A stretch of DNA of 64,000 nt from Cellulomonas sp. URHD0024 (GTDB lineage Bacteria > Actinomycetota > Actinomycetes > Actinomycetales > Cellulomonadaceae), in assembly GCF_000426185.1 (NCBI RefSeq), contig NZ_KE384505.1, positions 311,741 through 375,740 on the forward strand, read 5' to 3'. A program made the translations under genes and the position numbers. Positions 1 to 10,640 of this stretch are shown one piece after another. Below the pieces are notes generated by a model. The model was given only the letters and a program-made list of their open reading frames with translations. It was not told where the DNA came from and searched no databases. Position 1 is the first letter of the stretch. Each line of letters begins with the position of its first letter.

Positions 1-143
1 AGGTCGAAGAACAGGCCCGAGGAGGACGGCGCAGGCCAGAGGGTGATGCGTGCGACGAGCCCGAGGTAGAGCACCAGCGTGACGACGACGGCGCGCCGGG
101 TGGCAGGCTGGGGCACGTCACGGACGCTAGCAGGGCCTTTCAC
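1..143 (-). CDS. Membrane protein N-terminus, VanZ-like (partial)
   Basis: Only the first ~47 codons are inside the window; the gene runs off the left edge. Read leftwards from a GTG at 143-141 (a second in-frame GTG is at 116-114) it gives a short charged head followed by one hydrophobic segment of about 18 residues (VVVTLVLYLGLVARITLW) and then the PAPSSSGLFFD stretch. A first helix ending in a Trp-Pro turn resembles the start of VanZ-family membrane proteins. That is a weak match by eye. It is divergent from the UDP-glucose dehydrogenase gene. Confidence 0.35.
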   Translation of the reverse strand, partial: MKGPASVRDVPQPATRRAVVVTLVLYLGLVARITLWPAPSSSGLFFD

Positions 144-232
144 CCGTCCGGCCGCGACCGCGAATGATCACCCACCGGTGCCATCGACCGCCCCGGTACG
201 CTCGTCGAGAATCCACCACAAAGGGGCATTTC

Positions 233-1558
233 GTGCGACTTTCTGTCATTGGGTGCGGCTACCTGGGGGCCGTGCACGCGGCGAGCATGGCTCAGCTGGG
301 TCACGACGTCATCGGCATCGACGTCGACGAGCGCAAGATCGAGGCGCTGCGGGCAGGCCGTGCACCGTTCTACGAACCGGGGCTGCCGGAGCTGCTCACC
401 GAGGCGGCGGCGACGGGTCGGTTGTCGTTCAGCACGGACATCGCCGAGGCGAACGGCGCCGAGGTCCACTTCATCTGCGTGGGGACACCGCAGGTGCACG
501 GCGAGTTCCGTGCGGACCTCACCTACGTGAACGCGGCGGTCGCAGCCCTGCGCCCGCACCTGCGCTCCGGTGACGTGGTGGCGGGCAAGTCGACCGTCCC
601 CGTCGGCACCGCGGAGGCGATCGCGGAGACTCTCGCGCGCACCGGCGCCGTGCTGGTCTGGAACCCTGAGTTCCTGCGGGAGGGCTTCGCGGTCCAGGAC
701 ACGCTGCACCCGGACCGCCTCGTCTACGGCTTGCCGACGAACGACGACGGCGAGCCGACGCCCGAGGGCATCAAGGCGCAGGCGGCGCTCGACGAGGTCT
801 ACGCCACCCCGCTGTCGGAGGACACCCCGCTGGTCGTGACGGACTACGCGACGGCCCAGCTGGTCAAGGTGGCCGCCAACTCGTTCCTGGCGACGAAGAT
901 CTCGTTCATCAACGCGATGGCCGAGCTGTGCGAGTCGACCGGCGCCGACGTCACGCGCCTGGCCGACGCGATCGGCTACGACGACCGGATCGGCCGCCGG
1001 TTCCTGAACGCGGGGCTGGGCTTCGGGGGAGGCTGCCTCCCCAAGGACATCCGTGCGTTCATGGCTCGTGCCGGCGAGCTCGGCGTCAGCGACGCCCTGG
1101 GCTTCCTGCGCGAGGTCGACTCGATCAACATGCGACGCCGGGTGCGGGTGGTCGACCTGGCCCGTGAGGTCTGCCACGGCTCGATCGTCGGGCGTCGGAT
1201 CGCGGTCCTCGGTGCGGCGTTCAAGCCCGACTCCGACGACGTGCGGGACTCGCCCGCACTGTCCGTCGCGGCCCAGATGCAGCTGCAGGGTGCTCACGTG
1301 ACCGTGACCGACCCGCAGGCGATCCCGAACGCACGGGCCAAGTGGCCGGACCTGCACTTCGCAGACACCGCCCTCGAGGCAGCCGCTGGCGCGGACGTCG
1401 TCCTGCTCGCCACGGAGTGGGCGCAGTACCGCGAGCTCGACCCCGAGGAGCTGGGGCAGGTCGTGGCGCACCGGCGGATGCTCGACGGCCGCAACGTCCT
1501 GGAGCCCGCCCAGTGGCGTGCAGCCGGCTGGACGTACCGAGCGCTCGGTCGCCCCTGA
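233..1558 (+). CDS. ugd: UDP-glucose 6-dehydrogenase
   Basis: NAD-dependent four-electron oxidation of UDP-glucose to UDP-glucuronate, a precursor for cell-envelope and capsular polysaccharide, in the cytoplasm. The 441-aa length is normal for the family. The N-terminal Rossmann motif GCGYLG lies at about residues 7-12, the STVPVGT and EFLREG family motifs follow, and the catalytic cysteine is Cys268 in FGGGCLPKD (the usual family form is GGSC). The GTG at 233 is preferred over an ATG at 164 because an AAAGGGG ribosome site sits just before it and the Rossmann fold begins immediately after. It is monocistronic and ends in a strong hairpin. Confidence 0.93.
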   Translation: MRLSVIGCGYLGAVHAASMAQLGHDVIGIDVDERKIEALRAGRAPFYEPGLPELLTEAAATGRLSFSTDIAEANGAEVHFICVGTPQVHGEFRADLTYVNAAVAALRPHLRSGDVVAGKSTVPVGTAEAIAETLARTGAVLVWNPEFLREGFAVQDTLHPDRLVYGLPTNDDGEPTPEGIKAQAALDEVYATPLSEDTPLVVTDYATAQLVKVAANSFLATKISFINAMAELCESTGADVTRLADAIGYDDRIGRRFLNAGLGFGGGCLPKDIRAFMARAGELGVSDALGFLREVDSINMRRRVRVVDLAREVCHGSIVGRRIAVLGAAFKPDSDDVRDSPALSVAAQMQLQGAHVTVTDPQAIPNARAKWPDLHFADTALEAAAGADVVLLATEWAQYRELDPEELGQVVAHRRMLDGRNVLEPAQWRAAGWTYRALGRP

Positions 1559-1585
1559 TCGAACGCGACGAGACTCGCACCTCGA

Positions 1586-1617
1586 CGACGGCCGTCCCCC
1601 CGCGGGGACGGCCGTCG
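1586..1617 (+). terminator. Hairpin terminator after ugd
   Basis: A 14-bp perfect stem (1586-1599 with 1604-1617) with a 4-nt loop follows the ugd stop by about 28 nt. There is no U-tract, as is common in actinobacteria. Confidence 0.75.
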
Positions 1618-1740
1618 GCGCGTTCCGACCTAGCGCCACCTGGGACGGATGTCGTCGCCTGGGGCGCCCAGACGCGTCCCTGGCAGCACGTCCATCACGC
1701 GCGTCACAAGTGCCGCTAGGTTCGCGCGGGCGCGGTTTCG

Positions 1741-1764
1741 TTACGCAAGGTAATGACGTAGGCT
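1741..1764 (+). promoter_or_regulatory. Promoter of marR gene with inverted repeat
   Basis: TAGGCT at 1759-1764 ends six bases before the ATG at 1771, the spacing expected for a leaderless actinobacterial transcript, and no Shine-Dalgarno sequence is visible. TTAC-gcaag-GTAA (1741-1753) is a small inverted repeat just upstream, a plausible autoregulatory MarR site. Both assignments are from pattern only. Confidence 0.4.
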
Positions 1765-1770
1765 AACGAT

Positions 1771-2193
1771 ATGACCAGCGCCCCCGACCCCACCGGTGAC
1801 CTCCGCATCGCCATCGGGCAGGCTGCGCGGCGGATCCGGGCGGAACGCGGTGGCGCCGGACTGGCCGACCCGCAGTACACGGTCCTGCTCTGGCTGAACA
1901 AGAGCGGACCGCTGACGCCGGGGCAGCTTGCGGATCTGGAGCGCGTCCAGCCGCCGTCGATGACCCGCACGGTGAACTGCCTCGCCGAGCTCGGTCTGGT
2001 GGCCAAGGCGCCGCACCCGACGGACGGACGCCAGGTCGTCGTGAGCCTGACCGAGACCGGCACGGCGGAGGTCGAGGAGACCCGTCGTCGGCGCAACACG
2101 TGGCTGTCCGGCCAGCTCGACGCGATGACGCCCGAGGAGCGACGGGTCCTGGCGGAGGCCGCCGAGCTGCTGCGGAGGATCGCCCAGGCATGA
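1771..2193 (+). CDS. MarR-family transcriptional regulator
   Basis: A 140-aa winged-helix regulator. The recognition region (LTPGQLADLERVQPPSMTRTVNCLAELGLV, residues ~48-77 overall) and the DGR wing (PTDGRQVVVSLTETG) are typical of MarR proteins that sense small lipophilic ligands and repress an adjacent exporter. Its TGA overlaps the ATG of the following MFS gene (ATGA), so the two are translationally coupled. An inverted repeat in its own promoter suggests autoregulation. The ligand is unknown. Confidence 0.88.
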   Translation: MTSAPDPTGDLRIAIGQAARRIRAERGGAGLADPQYTVLLWLNKSGPLTPGQLADLERVQPPSMTRTVNCLAELGLVAKAPHPTDGRQVVVSLTETGTAEVEETRRRRNTWLSGQLDAMTPEERRVLAEAAELLRRIAQA

Positions 2194-3515
2194 GTCCCAC
2201 GTTCTCCTCGCTGCAGTTCCGCAACTACCGCCTGTGGTTCGCCGGGGCTCTGGTCGCGAACATCGGCACGTGGATGCAGCGCGTCGCGCAGGACTGGCTC
2301 GTCCTCACCGAGCTGTCCGACGAGTCCGGTGTCGCCGTCGGCATCACGACCGCCCTGCAGTTCGCGCCCGTGCTCGTCCTGTCTCCGTGGGCCGGGTTGC
2401 TCGCCGACCGGGTGGACCGTCGCAAGCTGCTCATGGCCACGCAGATCGCGCAGGGGATCCTGGCCGCCGGCCTCGGGCTGCTCGTCCTGTCCGGGAACGC
2501 CCAGCTGTGGATGGTGTACCTGTTCGCGCTGACGCTCGGGTGCGTCACCGCGATCGACGGTCCCGTCCGGCAGACGTTCGTCGCCGAGCTCGTCCCGGCC
2601 GCCAAGCTGTCGAACGCGGTGGGGCTGAACAGCGCCTCGTTCAACGCCGCCCGGCTGATCGGCCCGGGCGTGGCCGGCCTTCTCATCGCGGCGGTCGGCA
2701 CCGGCTGGGTGTTCCTCATCAACGCGGCCACCTTCGCCGCGACGATCGTCGCACTGGCCGCGATGCGCACGGCGGACCTGCGGCCGATGCCGACGGTCGT
2801 GCGCGCCAAGGGGCAGCTGCGGGAGGGCATCGCCTACGTGCGGGGACGCAGCGACATCCTCGTGATCATGGTCGTCGTCGGGACGGTCTCGACGTTCGGC
2901 CTGAACTTCCAGCTGACCAGCGCGATGATGGCGCGCACCGAGTTCGGCCGGGGCGCGGGCGAGTACGGGATCCTCGGCTCCGTGCTGGCGATCGGGTCGC
3001 TGACCGGGGCGCTGCTCGCGGCACGTCGAGAGAGGCCGCGCGTCCGGCTCGTCATTGGCTCGGCATTCGGATTCGGCATCGCGACGGGCGTCATGGCCCT
3101 GATGCCGACCTACCCGTCGTTCGTCGTCGCGACCATCCCGGTCGGTCTGGCCAGCCTGACGATGATGACGGCGGCGAACTCCACCATCCAGATGACGACC
3201 GATCCCGCTGTACGAGGACGGGTGATGGCGTTGTACATGATGGTCTTCCTCGGTGCGACGCCGGTCGGTTCGCCCATCATCGGCTGGATCGGGCAGACCT
3301 TCGGTCCGCGCTGGGCGATCGGCATCGGCTCGATCACCGCGCTCCTCGTCGCCGCCGGTGCGGCGCTCTGGGTGCGTGCGAAGTGGGACGTCCGCGTCCG
3401 CTACAGCGTCCGGAGCAGGCCGCACCTCCAGGTGGTCAACGTGCGGGTCCTGCCCGACGACGCCGCCGCCCGGCTCGGCGCGCAGGAGGCCGCGGACAAC
3501 CGGTCGGCGGCGTGA
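2190..3515 (+). CDS. MFS exporter
   Basis: A 441-aa major facilitator of the EntS-like MFS_3 type with about 12 hydrophobic segments. The conserved loop between helices 2 and 3 appears as LLADRVDRRKLL near residue 70. The N-terminal SSLQFRNYRLWFAGALVANIGTWMQ opening is characteristic of this exporter group. The start is the ATG overlapping the marR stop. The pairing with MarR suggests a drug or metabolite efflux pump induced by its substrate; substrate unknown. Confidence 0.88.
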   Translation: MSPTFSSLQFRNYRLWFAGALVANIGTWMQRVAQDWLVLTELSDESGVAVGITTALQFAPVLVLSPWAGLLADRVDRRKLLMATQIAQGILAAGLGLLVLSGNAQLWMVYLFALTLGCVTAIDGPVRQTFVAELVPAAKLSNAVGLNSASFNAARLIGPGVAGLLIAAVGTGWVFLINAATFAATIVALAAMRTADLRPMPTVVRAKGQLREGIAYVRGRSDILVIMVVVGTVSTFGLNFQLTSAMMARTEFGRGAGEYGILGSVLAIGSLTGALLAARRERPRVRLVIGSAFGFGIATGVMALMPTYPSFVVATIPVGLASLTMMTAANSTIQMTTDPAVRGRVMALYMMVFLGATPVGSPIIGWIGQTFGPRWAIGIGSITALLVAAGAALWVRAKWDVRVRYSVRSRPHLQVVNVRVLPDDAAARLGAQEAADNRSAA

Positions 3516-3588
3516 CGGCCGGTTGAGGGCCGGGTGAATCACGCGGACGACGTGCTCGCGTCGATGTCCGGCATGTGACGATCTGTCG

Positions 3589-5409
3589 GTGAGCGCAACG
3601 GTCGAAGGCACCCCGGACTCGGGCGATCTCTTCGACGTGCTCCCCGACGGGGACCCGGCACCGCGCACACGCAGGTCACGCCGCACCCGCATCGTGGTCT
3701 GGTCCGTCTTGGCCGCGCTCCTCGTGGTCGTCCTGCTCGGCGCGTGGCTGGGCTACCGGGCCGTCCAGGCCGCCGACGCCCTGTCGTCCGCACAGCAGGG
3801 CTTCGTCACGATGCAGAAGGACCTCGGTGACGGCGGCACGGACAAGATCGAGCAGCAGCTCCCGGCCGTCCGGAAGGACTTGGCGACCGCGGTGAGTGCC
3901 ACGCACGACCCTGTCTGGCGCGTGGCCGAGCACCTGCCTGTCCTCGGCGCCAACCTCGAGGCGGTGCGCATCGTCTCGACGTCCCTGGACGACATGACGA
4001 CCGACGCGCTGCCCGCGGTGAGCACGCTGAACGCCGTGCTGAACCTCGAGGGTGCACGTGGTCAGGACGGCCGGGTGGACCTGGCCCCGCTGGCTGATGC
4101 GGGCCCGCAGATCATCACCGCGGCCGCGAGCGCTCACCGGGCCCAGGACGCGGTGGCCCAGATCGACACCGGCGCGCTGGTCCCGCAGCTGGCCCGTCCG
4201 GTGGAGAAGCTGGGCTCGGCGCTCGACACCGTCACGGGTGCCCTCGACGCCGGCGCTCAGGTGGCCACGCTCCTTCCGCCGATGCTCGGGTCCGACGGCC
4301 CACGCAACTACCTGCTGGTGTCGCTGAACTCGGCGGAGCTGCGCAGCGCGGGAGGCATCGTCGGCGCGTTCGCCGTGCTGCACGCCCAGGACGGCGCTGT
4401 GACGCTCGTCGACCAGCGCTCCACCATCGACCTGCCCGCGATCCCCGAGTCGATCCTCCCGCTGAGCGACGAGGAGCTGAACCTCGACACCGACCGCCTG
4501 GGCCGCTGGGTGCAGGACTCGGTGCTCACGCCCGACTTCCCGCGCTCCGCCCAGCTCCTCGCCGCCCGTTGGGAGCGCGACACGGGACAGCACGTCGACG
4601 GCGTGGTCGCCGCGGACCCCGTCGGAGCCCGCTACCTGCTCGACGCCACAGGACCCGTCACCGACGAGGCGGGAACCACCGTGAACGCCGCCGACGTCGT
4701 GCGGGTGCTGCTCCACGACGCGTACCAGAACATCGAGGACCCCGCGAAGGTCGACGAGTTCTACGCCCGGGTCGCCGCCGCCATCTTCGGGGCGGTCGGG
4801 TCCGGTCAGGGGGACACCCACGGCCTCGTGACCGCGTTGACGAAGTCCGGGTCCGAAGGACGCCTGCGCATCTGGTCCGGCCACGAGGCGGAGCAGAAGA
4901 CGCTCGCGGAGACGACGATCGGCGGGGCGTTCCTGTCGGGCGACCACCCGAACGCGACGGGCGTCTTCCTCAACGACGGCACCGGCGGCAAGCTCGACTA
5001 CTACCTCACCACCAAGGTGACGATCGAGGACCTGTCGTGCACCGGCCCGGAGCCGACAGCGACGGTCCGTCTCGAGCTTGCCTACGCACCTCCCGAGGCC
5101 GTCGCAGCACTCCCGTCGTACGTGACCGGTCCGGGTGTCGGCGGGCTGCCGCTGGGCAGCCTCGCGACGAACATCAGCATCTACTCGGCCGTGGGCGAGA
5201 AGCTCGGACCGCTGGGCCTGGGCAACGGCTCGGTCGGTGGCAAGACGGGCTCGGCTGCCGGCCGTGACGTCGAGGTGGTGACGTCGATCCTGCAGCCGGG
5301 CGGCCACGAGACGTACTCCACGACGGTGCCCGTCAAGAACGGCAGCGTCAGCGTCTGGACGACGCCGACGCTGACCGATTCCGGCTTCGCATCGGCGACG
5401 TGCCCCTGA
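3589..5409 (+). CDS. DUF4012 single-pass membrane protein
   Basis: 606 aa, the usual size for actinobacterial DUF4012 proteins. There is a ~30-aa basic cytoplasmic head (RTRRSRRTRI), one transmembrane helix (about residues 35-55) and a large external domain carrying the family hallmark NYLLVSLNSAELRSAGGIVGAF. The family is of unknown function and is often found with exopolysaccharide genes, which would suit the nearby ugd. The GTG start is taken because the basic head and helix follow; no clear Shine-Dalgarno is present. A CGGGTGAA motif shared with neighbouring upstream regions lies ~50 nt before the start. Confidence 0.85.
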   Translation: MSATVEGTPDSGDLFDVLPDGDPAPRTRRSRRTRIVVWSVLAALLVVVLLGAWLGYRAVQAADALSSAQQGFVTMQKDLGDGGTDKIEQQLPAVRKDLATAVSATHDPVWRVAEHLPVLGANLEAVRIVSTSLDDMTTDALPAVSTLNAVLNLEGARGQDGRVDLAPLADAGPQIITAAASAHRAQDAVAQIDTGALVPQLARPVEKLGSALDTVTGALDAGAQVATLLPPMLGSDGPRNYLLVSLNSAELRSAGGIVGAFAVLHAQDGAVTLVDQRSTIDLPAIPESILPLSDEELNLDTDRLGRWVQDSVLTPDFPRSAQLLAARWERDTGQHVDGVVAADPVGARYLLDATGPVTDEAGTTVNAADVVRVLLHDAYQNIEDPAKVDEFYARVAAAIFGAVGSGQGDTHGLVTALTKSGSEGRLRIWSGHEAEQKTLAETTIGGAFLSGDHPNATGVFLNDGTGGKLDYYLTTKVTIEDLSCTGPEPTATVRLELAYAPPEAVAALPSYVTGPGVGGLPLGSLATNISIYSAVGEKLGPLGLGNGSVGGKTGSAAGRDVEVVTSILQPGGHETYSTTVPVKNGSVSVWTTPTLTDSGFASATCP

Positions 5410-5599
5410 CGCCCTGACCTGGACCTTCGTGCTCACCCCGGGTCCACGACCTGGACAGGATCTCACCCGACCGGGTGAACTATGGGTGAATTGGTCCGCT
5501 TTCGACCGCTTCACCCGATCTGTCCTCCCACTCGGGGGCCGGGGCGGGTCATGATGGTCGTCTGAAATGTCCGTTTCCGTGAACCAGAGGGCGAACATC

Positions 5600-6301
5600 A
5601 TGGTCAGAAATATTCGTCGTGTGATCGTCGTGCTGGCGGTGGTGCTCCTCGGCTTCGCCCTGGCCGGCCCGGCGACCGCCATCTCGAGCGCGTCCCCCAC
5701 GGGAAGCCCGACCGTCAGCCCGAGCCCCTCGCCCAGCGAGACCATCCCGACGACCGGCTGCGCAGACGACACCGACTACCCGGTGCCGTGTCTGTTCTCG
5801 GTCCAGGTCGCACCCACCTGCGTCGAGAACGTCCCCGAGGTGTCGTACGACGTGCTGGGCGCACCTGCCGGCGTGACCACCGTCGACCTGACGTTCGACA
5901 ACCCCAGTGGCCCGAACGCGACGCTGACCGGGCTGCCCCTCCACGGCATCTTCGCGAACCCCGCCGCGTTCGTGAAGGCGGGCATCCTCATCCACTTCCT
6001 GGCGGGTCCCGGGATCGAGGCCACGGCCGCCTACCCGGCTCCGCAGGTGGACTGCGGCGCGACGCAGCAGACGCCGAGTCCGACGCCGACTCCGACGTCG
6101 ACCCCGACCCCCCAGGTCCTCGTCGACACGCCCAGCCCCACGGCCACGCCGGTCAGCGAGGTGCTCGCCGATGACGGCGCCGTCCTCTCCGCCACCGGCA
6201 GCAACGGGGCACCGATCCTCGCGGCAGCGATCGGCTTCGTCCTGATCGGCGCCGCCGCGGTCACGTTCGTCACGATCTCGCGTCGCCGCCGGAACGCCTG
6301 A
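5600..6301 (+). CDS. Secreted protein with LSATG-type sorting signal
   Basis: 233 aa. An N-terminal signal peptide (IVVLAVVLLGFALAGPATA) is followed by a Ser/Pro-rich stretch, a ~100-aa domain with three or four cysteines, a Thr/Pro linker (TPSPTPTPTSTPTPQ), then LSATGS, a hydrophobic helix and RRRR. That C-terminal order is a class-E-like cell-wall sorting signal (LxxTG). The ATG at 5600 is chosen over 5567 because AGAGGG lies eight bases before it. No sortase gene is in the window. Function of the central domain is not recognised. Confidence 0.6.
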   Translation: MVRNIRRVIVVLAVVLLGFALAGPATAISSASPTGSPTVSPSPSPSETIPTTGCADDTDYPVPCLFSVQVAPTCVENVPEVSYDVLGAPAGVTTVDLTFDNPSGPNATLTGLPLHGIFANPAAFVKAGILIHFLAGPGIEATAAYPAPQVDCGATQQTPSPTPTPTSTPTPQVLVDTPSPTATPVSEVLADDGAVLSATGSNGAPILAAAIGFVLIGAAAVTFVTISRRRRNA

Positions 6302-6316
6302 CCGAGCCCCACAAGC

Positions 6317-6355
6317 ACGACGCCCGCCCCTCACTGACCAGGGGGTGGGCGTCGT
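6317..6355. terminator. Bidirectional hairpin between convergent genes
   Basis: A 14-bp stem (6317-6330 with 6342-6355, one G:U pair) lies 15 nt after the surface-protein stop and faces the serC end. Confidence 0.7.
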
Positions 6356-6387
6356 CGTGTTCCCGGCGACGTCGGGGCCAGCCGGCG

Positions 6388-6590
6388 GGCGGACCCGGCG
6401 GGACCGGGCGGACCAACCGGCCGCGCTGCCCGGGATCGTCAGCTTGTCGCTGGGCGAGCCGAACGGTGACGCCCACCCGTGGCGTCCGTGGACCAACCGG
6501 CCGGGCGGATCAACCGGCCGGGCGGACCAGGTGAGACGGGGCGGACCGGCGGCCGGGCGGACCAGGTGGGACCAGGCGGCCGGGCGGACG
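6388..6590. repeat. GC-rich imperfect repeats downstream of serC
   Basis: The roughly 200-bp gap next to the serC stop is built from short imperfect units: GACCAACCGGCCG at 6411-6423 and 6491-6503, plus repeated CCGGGCGGAYCA blocks from 6500 to 6590. There is no coding signal. It looks like slippage-prone filler or an expanded repeat. Confidence 0.5.
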
Positions 6591-6592
6591 GG

Positions 6593-8578
<1,986 letters not shown>

Positions 8579-8844
8579 TCACCGGACAGGTTCGTCCGTA
8601 TTTCTGGTCAGATGGTGCATCGGTCCGACAGGTCCGTGATCAGCCAGAGGCTTGCCGGGTGAGGTCTGCCGACGCGGCAAAACGGGCGCCGACCTGCGTC
8701 TTTGCAGGTCATGCGGCGCGCGGGGAGCCCCGCTGCAGGACGCCCGTCCAACATGGACGAAGATTCTCGTGACCGGAACGTGACAATCGCTGCGGGCGTC
8801 ATGTACGTTCGTCCTGCTTCTCCAGAACCCTCCTCTGAGGAAGC

Positions 8845-9024
8845 CCTCGAGCGGAACGCCTAACCCTGCCGTCGCTCCGAGGTTCGCTCTACACCGCCGG
8901 CAGGGGCGGGGGACCCAATTGCGGGCACCGGAAGTTCGGTGTCCTTGGGGTGAAGTCGCAGAACCGGTTCTCCGGGGACGCGGCCGGGTGTTCTCCCATC
9001 CGAACCCGACAGCTGACCTCGTAG
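8845..9024 (+). ncRNA. c-di-AMP (ydaO-yuaA type) riboswitch
   Basis: The 5' leader of the NlpC/P60 gene carries the conserved blocks of the class: a GCCTAACCCTGCC strand, a partner GGCAGGGGCGGGGGACCCAA at 8899-8918, a variable hairpin (CACCGGAAGTTCGGTG), then TTGGGGTGAAGTCGC and later a CCATCCGAACCCGACAGCT segment before the gene. Actinobacterial members of this class commonly control cell-wall hydrolases. Boundaries are approximate, and the covariance fit was not computed. Confidence 0.8.
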
Positions 9025-9043
9025 GCCTCAGGAGAGGCACAGC

Positions 9044-9826
9044 GTGACCGTGAGCACTACTCGCGCCCGCCATCGTGCGGCGCGGCGTCCCTCGACGCCA
9101 CTGACAGAGCTCGCTGCGGCGGCAACCGGTCAGATGGGCACCGTCGGTCGTCGTACGGCCGTCGTGGCCGCGTCGTCGGGACTCGTCGTCTCGATGCTCA
9201 GCTCGCCCGCATCGGCCACAGCCGGTGACGCAGGTGCGCTGCCTGCCGTCGACACCGCAGCACTGACCGCCTCCGCGCGAGCCGTGCTCAACTCCGCGCC
9301 CGTCGTCACGTCCCCGGCCGCAGCCACGTGGACGGTGGACATCCCGGGCGTCACGGTCGAGACGCCGCCGCCCCCGCCCGTCAAGGTCAAGGTTGCCAAG
9401 GCCGCCTCGCGCAGCGTCGCACGCGCCGGCGTTGCCCGTGCCGCAGCGGCGACCGCCAAGGCCGCTCCGACAGCCGCCGTTCCGCAGGCCGTCGCCGGCA
9501 ACGCGGTCCTCGAGATCGCCGCGCAGTACGTCGGCACGCCGTACGTCTCCGGCGGCACCTCGCCCGGCGGCTTCGACTGCTCGGGCTTCGTCTCCTACGT
9601 CTACGCGCAGCTCGGCGTGAGCCTGCCGCGCACCTCCGGTGGCATCAAGGCTGCGGGAACGATCATTCCCCGCGACCAGGCCAGGCCCGGCGACATCATC
9701 TGGAGCCCCGGGCACGTGGCGCTCTACGCCGGCGGGAACTCGCAGATCGACTCGCCCCGCCCGGGCAAGACGATCCAGTTCCGCGCCATCTGGCAGAGCG
9801 CACCGGTCTTCATCCGGATCGGCTGA
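9044..9826 (+). CDS. Secreted NlpC/P60 endopeptidase
   Basis: 260 aa peptidoglycan hydrolase. An N-terminal export segment (residues ~42-62, RRTAVVAASSGLVVSMLSSPASA) is followed by an Ala/Lys/Pro linker and a C-terminal NlpC/P60 domain from about residue 150. The catalytic cysteine is Cys179 in GGFDCSGF and the histidine His224 in SPGHVALY. It would cleave stem-peptide bonds in the wall. The GTG start has GGAG nine bases upstream and directly follows the c-di-AMP-type riboswitch, so expression is expected to respond to c-di-AMP. Confidence 0.92.
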   Translation: MTVSTTRARHRAARRPSTPLTELAAAATGQMGTVGRRTAVVAASSGLVVSMLSSPASATAGDAGALPAVDTAALTASARAVLNSAPVVTSPAAATWTVDIPGVTVETPPPPPVKVKVAKAASRSVARAGVARAAAATAKAAPTAAVPQAVAGNAVLEIAAQYVGTPYVSGGTSPGGFDCSGFVSYVYAQLGVSLPRTSGGIKAAGTIIPRDQARPGDIIWSPGHVALYAGGNSQIDSPRPGKTIQFRAIWQSAPVFIRIG

Positions 9827-9839
9827 CTCCAGCCCGAAG

Positions 9840-9885
9840 CACGACGAAGCCACGACGACGCCGCTGTCGTCGGGGCTTTGTCGTG
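9840..9885 (+). terminator. Hairpin terminator after NlpC/P60 gene
   Basis: A 20-bp stem (9840-9859 with 9866-9885) with one mismatch and one wobble and a 6-nt loop, 13 nt after the stop. Confidence 0.75.
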
Positions 9886-10030
9886 TCCGACCGGCCCCCG
9901 CAGCGCCGTGCACGTCACCTCGGCACCCGACAGCTGAGGGCCGCGCGTAGTCTGGCCGTGCACCACGCTGTTGCAACGCTGCGCCGGGCCGGCAGCCAGC
10001 CGGTCCGACCTCCGAGGTCGGGAGAACGCC

Positions 10031-10597
10031 GTGCTCGTGAATGCCCCCGCGCTGACAGCCGAGACGACCGGTGGAGCGGAAGCCGCCGCCCCCCTCGCCG
10101 GATCCGGCGCCCGCTCACTGCTTCTGAACGCCAGCATGGAACCCCTGTGCATCGTGAGCCTGCGCCGTGCCGTCGTCCTCGTCATGACGGGCAAGGCCAC
10201 GGTGCTCGAGTCGGACGGGCGGCTGCTGCACGCCGAGCACGTCGTCGTTCCCCTGCCGGTCGTCCTGTGCCTGACCCGGTACGTGCACGTTCCCGTCCGC
10301 AGGCCGGTGCCGCCCACGCGCCGGACCGTCCTCCAGCGGGACAACCACCGGTGTGCCTACTGCGGCGGGGGAGCGGACACGGTCGACCACGTGCACCCGC
10401 GGTCCCGCGGCGGCCGGCACGAGTGGACCAACGTGGTCGCGGCCTGCGTCCGGTGCAACCACCGCAAGGCGGACCGGCTCCTGCCCGAGATCGGGTGGGA
10501 GCTGCCGTTCGTCCCACGGGCGCCCCGGTGGTCGGTGGCCTTCGGGACCACGTCGGTTCGCGCCGAGCCGTTGTGGTCGCAGTACGTTGTGGCCTGA
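10031..10597 (+). CDS. HNH endonuclease
   Basis: 188 aa. The C-terminal half has the full HNH/zinc signature: CAYCGG, DHVHPRSRGG, then NVVAACVRCNHRKADR, i.e. two CxxC pairs around the H-N-H core. An N-terminal ~80-aa domain (SLLLNASMEPLCIVSLRRAVVLV) is typical of the common actinobacterial chromosomal HNH protein. The GTG at 10031 is preceded by GGGAG. Its role is not established, and as a single-copy chromosomal gene it is probably not a restriction system. Confidence 0.85.
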   Translation: MLVNAPALTAETTGGAEAAAPLAGSGARSLLLNASMEPLCIVSLRRAVVLVMTGKATVLESDGRLLHAEHVVVPLPVVLCLTRYVHVPVRRPVPPTRRTVLQRDNHRCAYCGGGADTVDHVHPRSRGGRHEWTNVVAACVRCNHRKADRLLPEIGWELPFVPRAPRWSVAFGTTSVRAEPLWSQYVVA

Positions 10598-10640
10598 CAG
10601 TGGTGCGACGCCGGCTTGACGAGTCGTAGGAGGTCCCCAC

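Noticed and set aside
8579..9976. 465-aa minus-strand frame
   Set aside because: Covers the riboswitch and the NlpC/P60 gene in antisense and has no recognisable domain; Arg/Gly-rich shadow translation.
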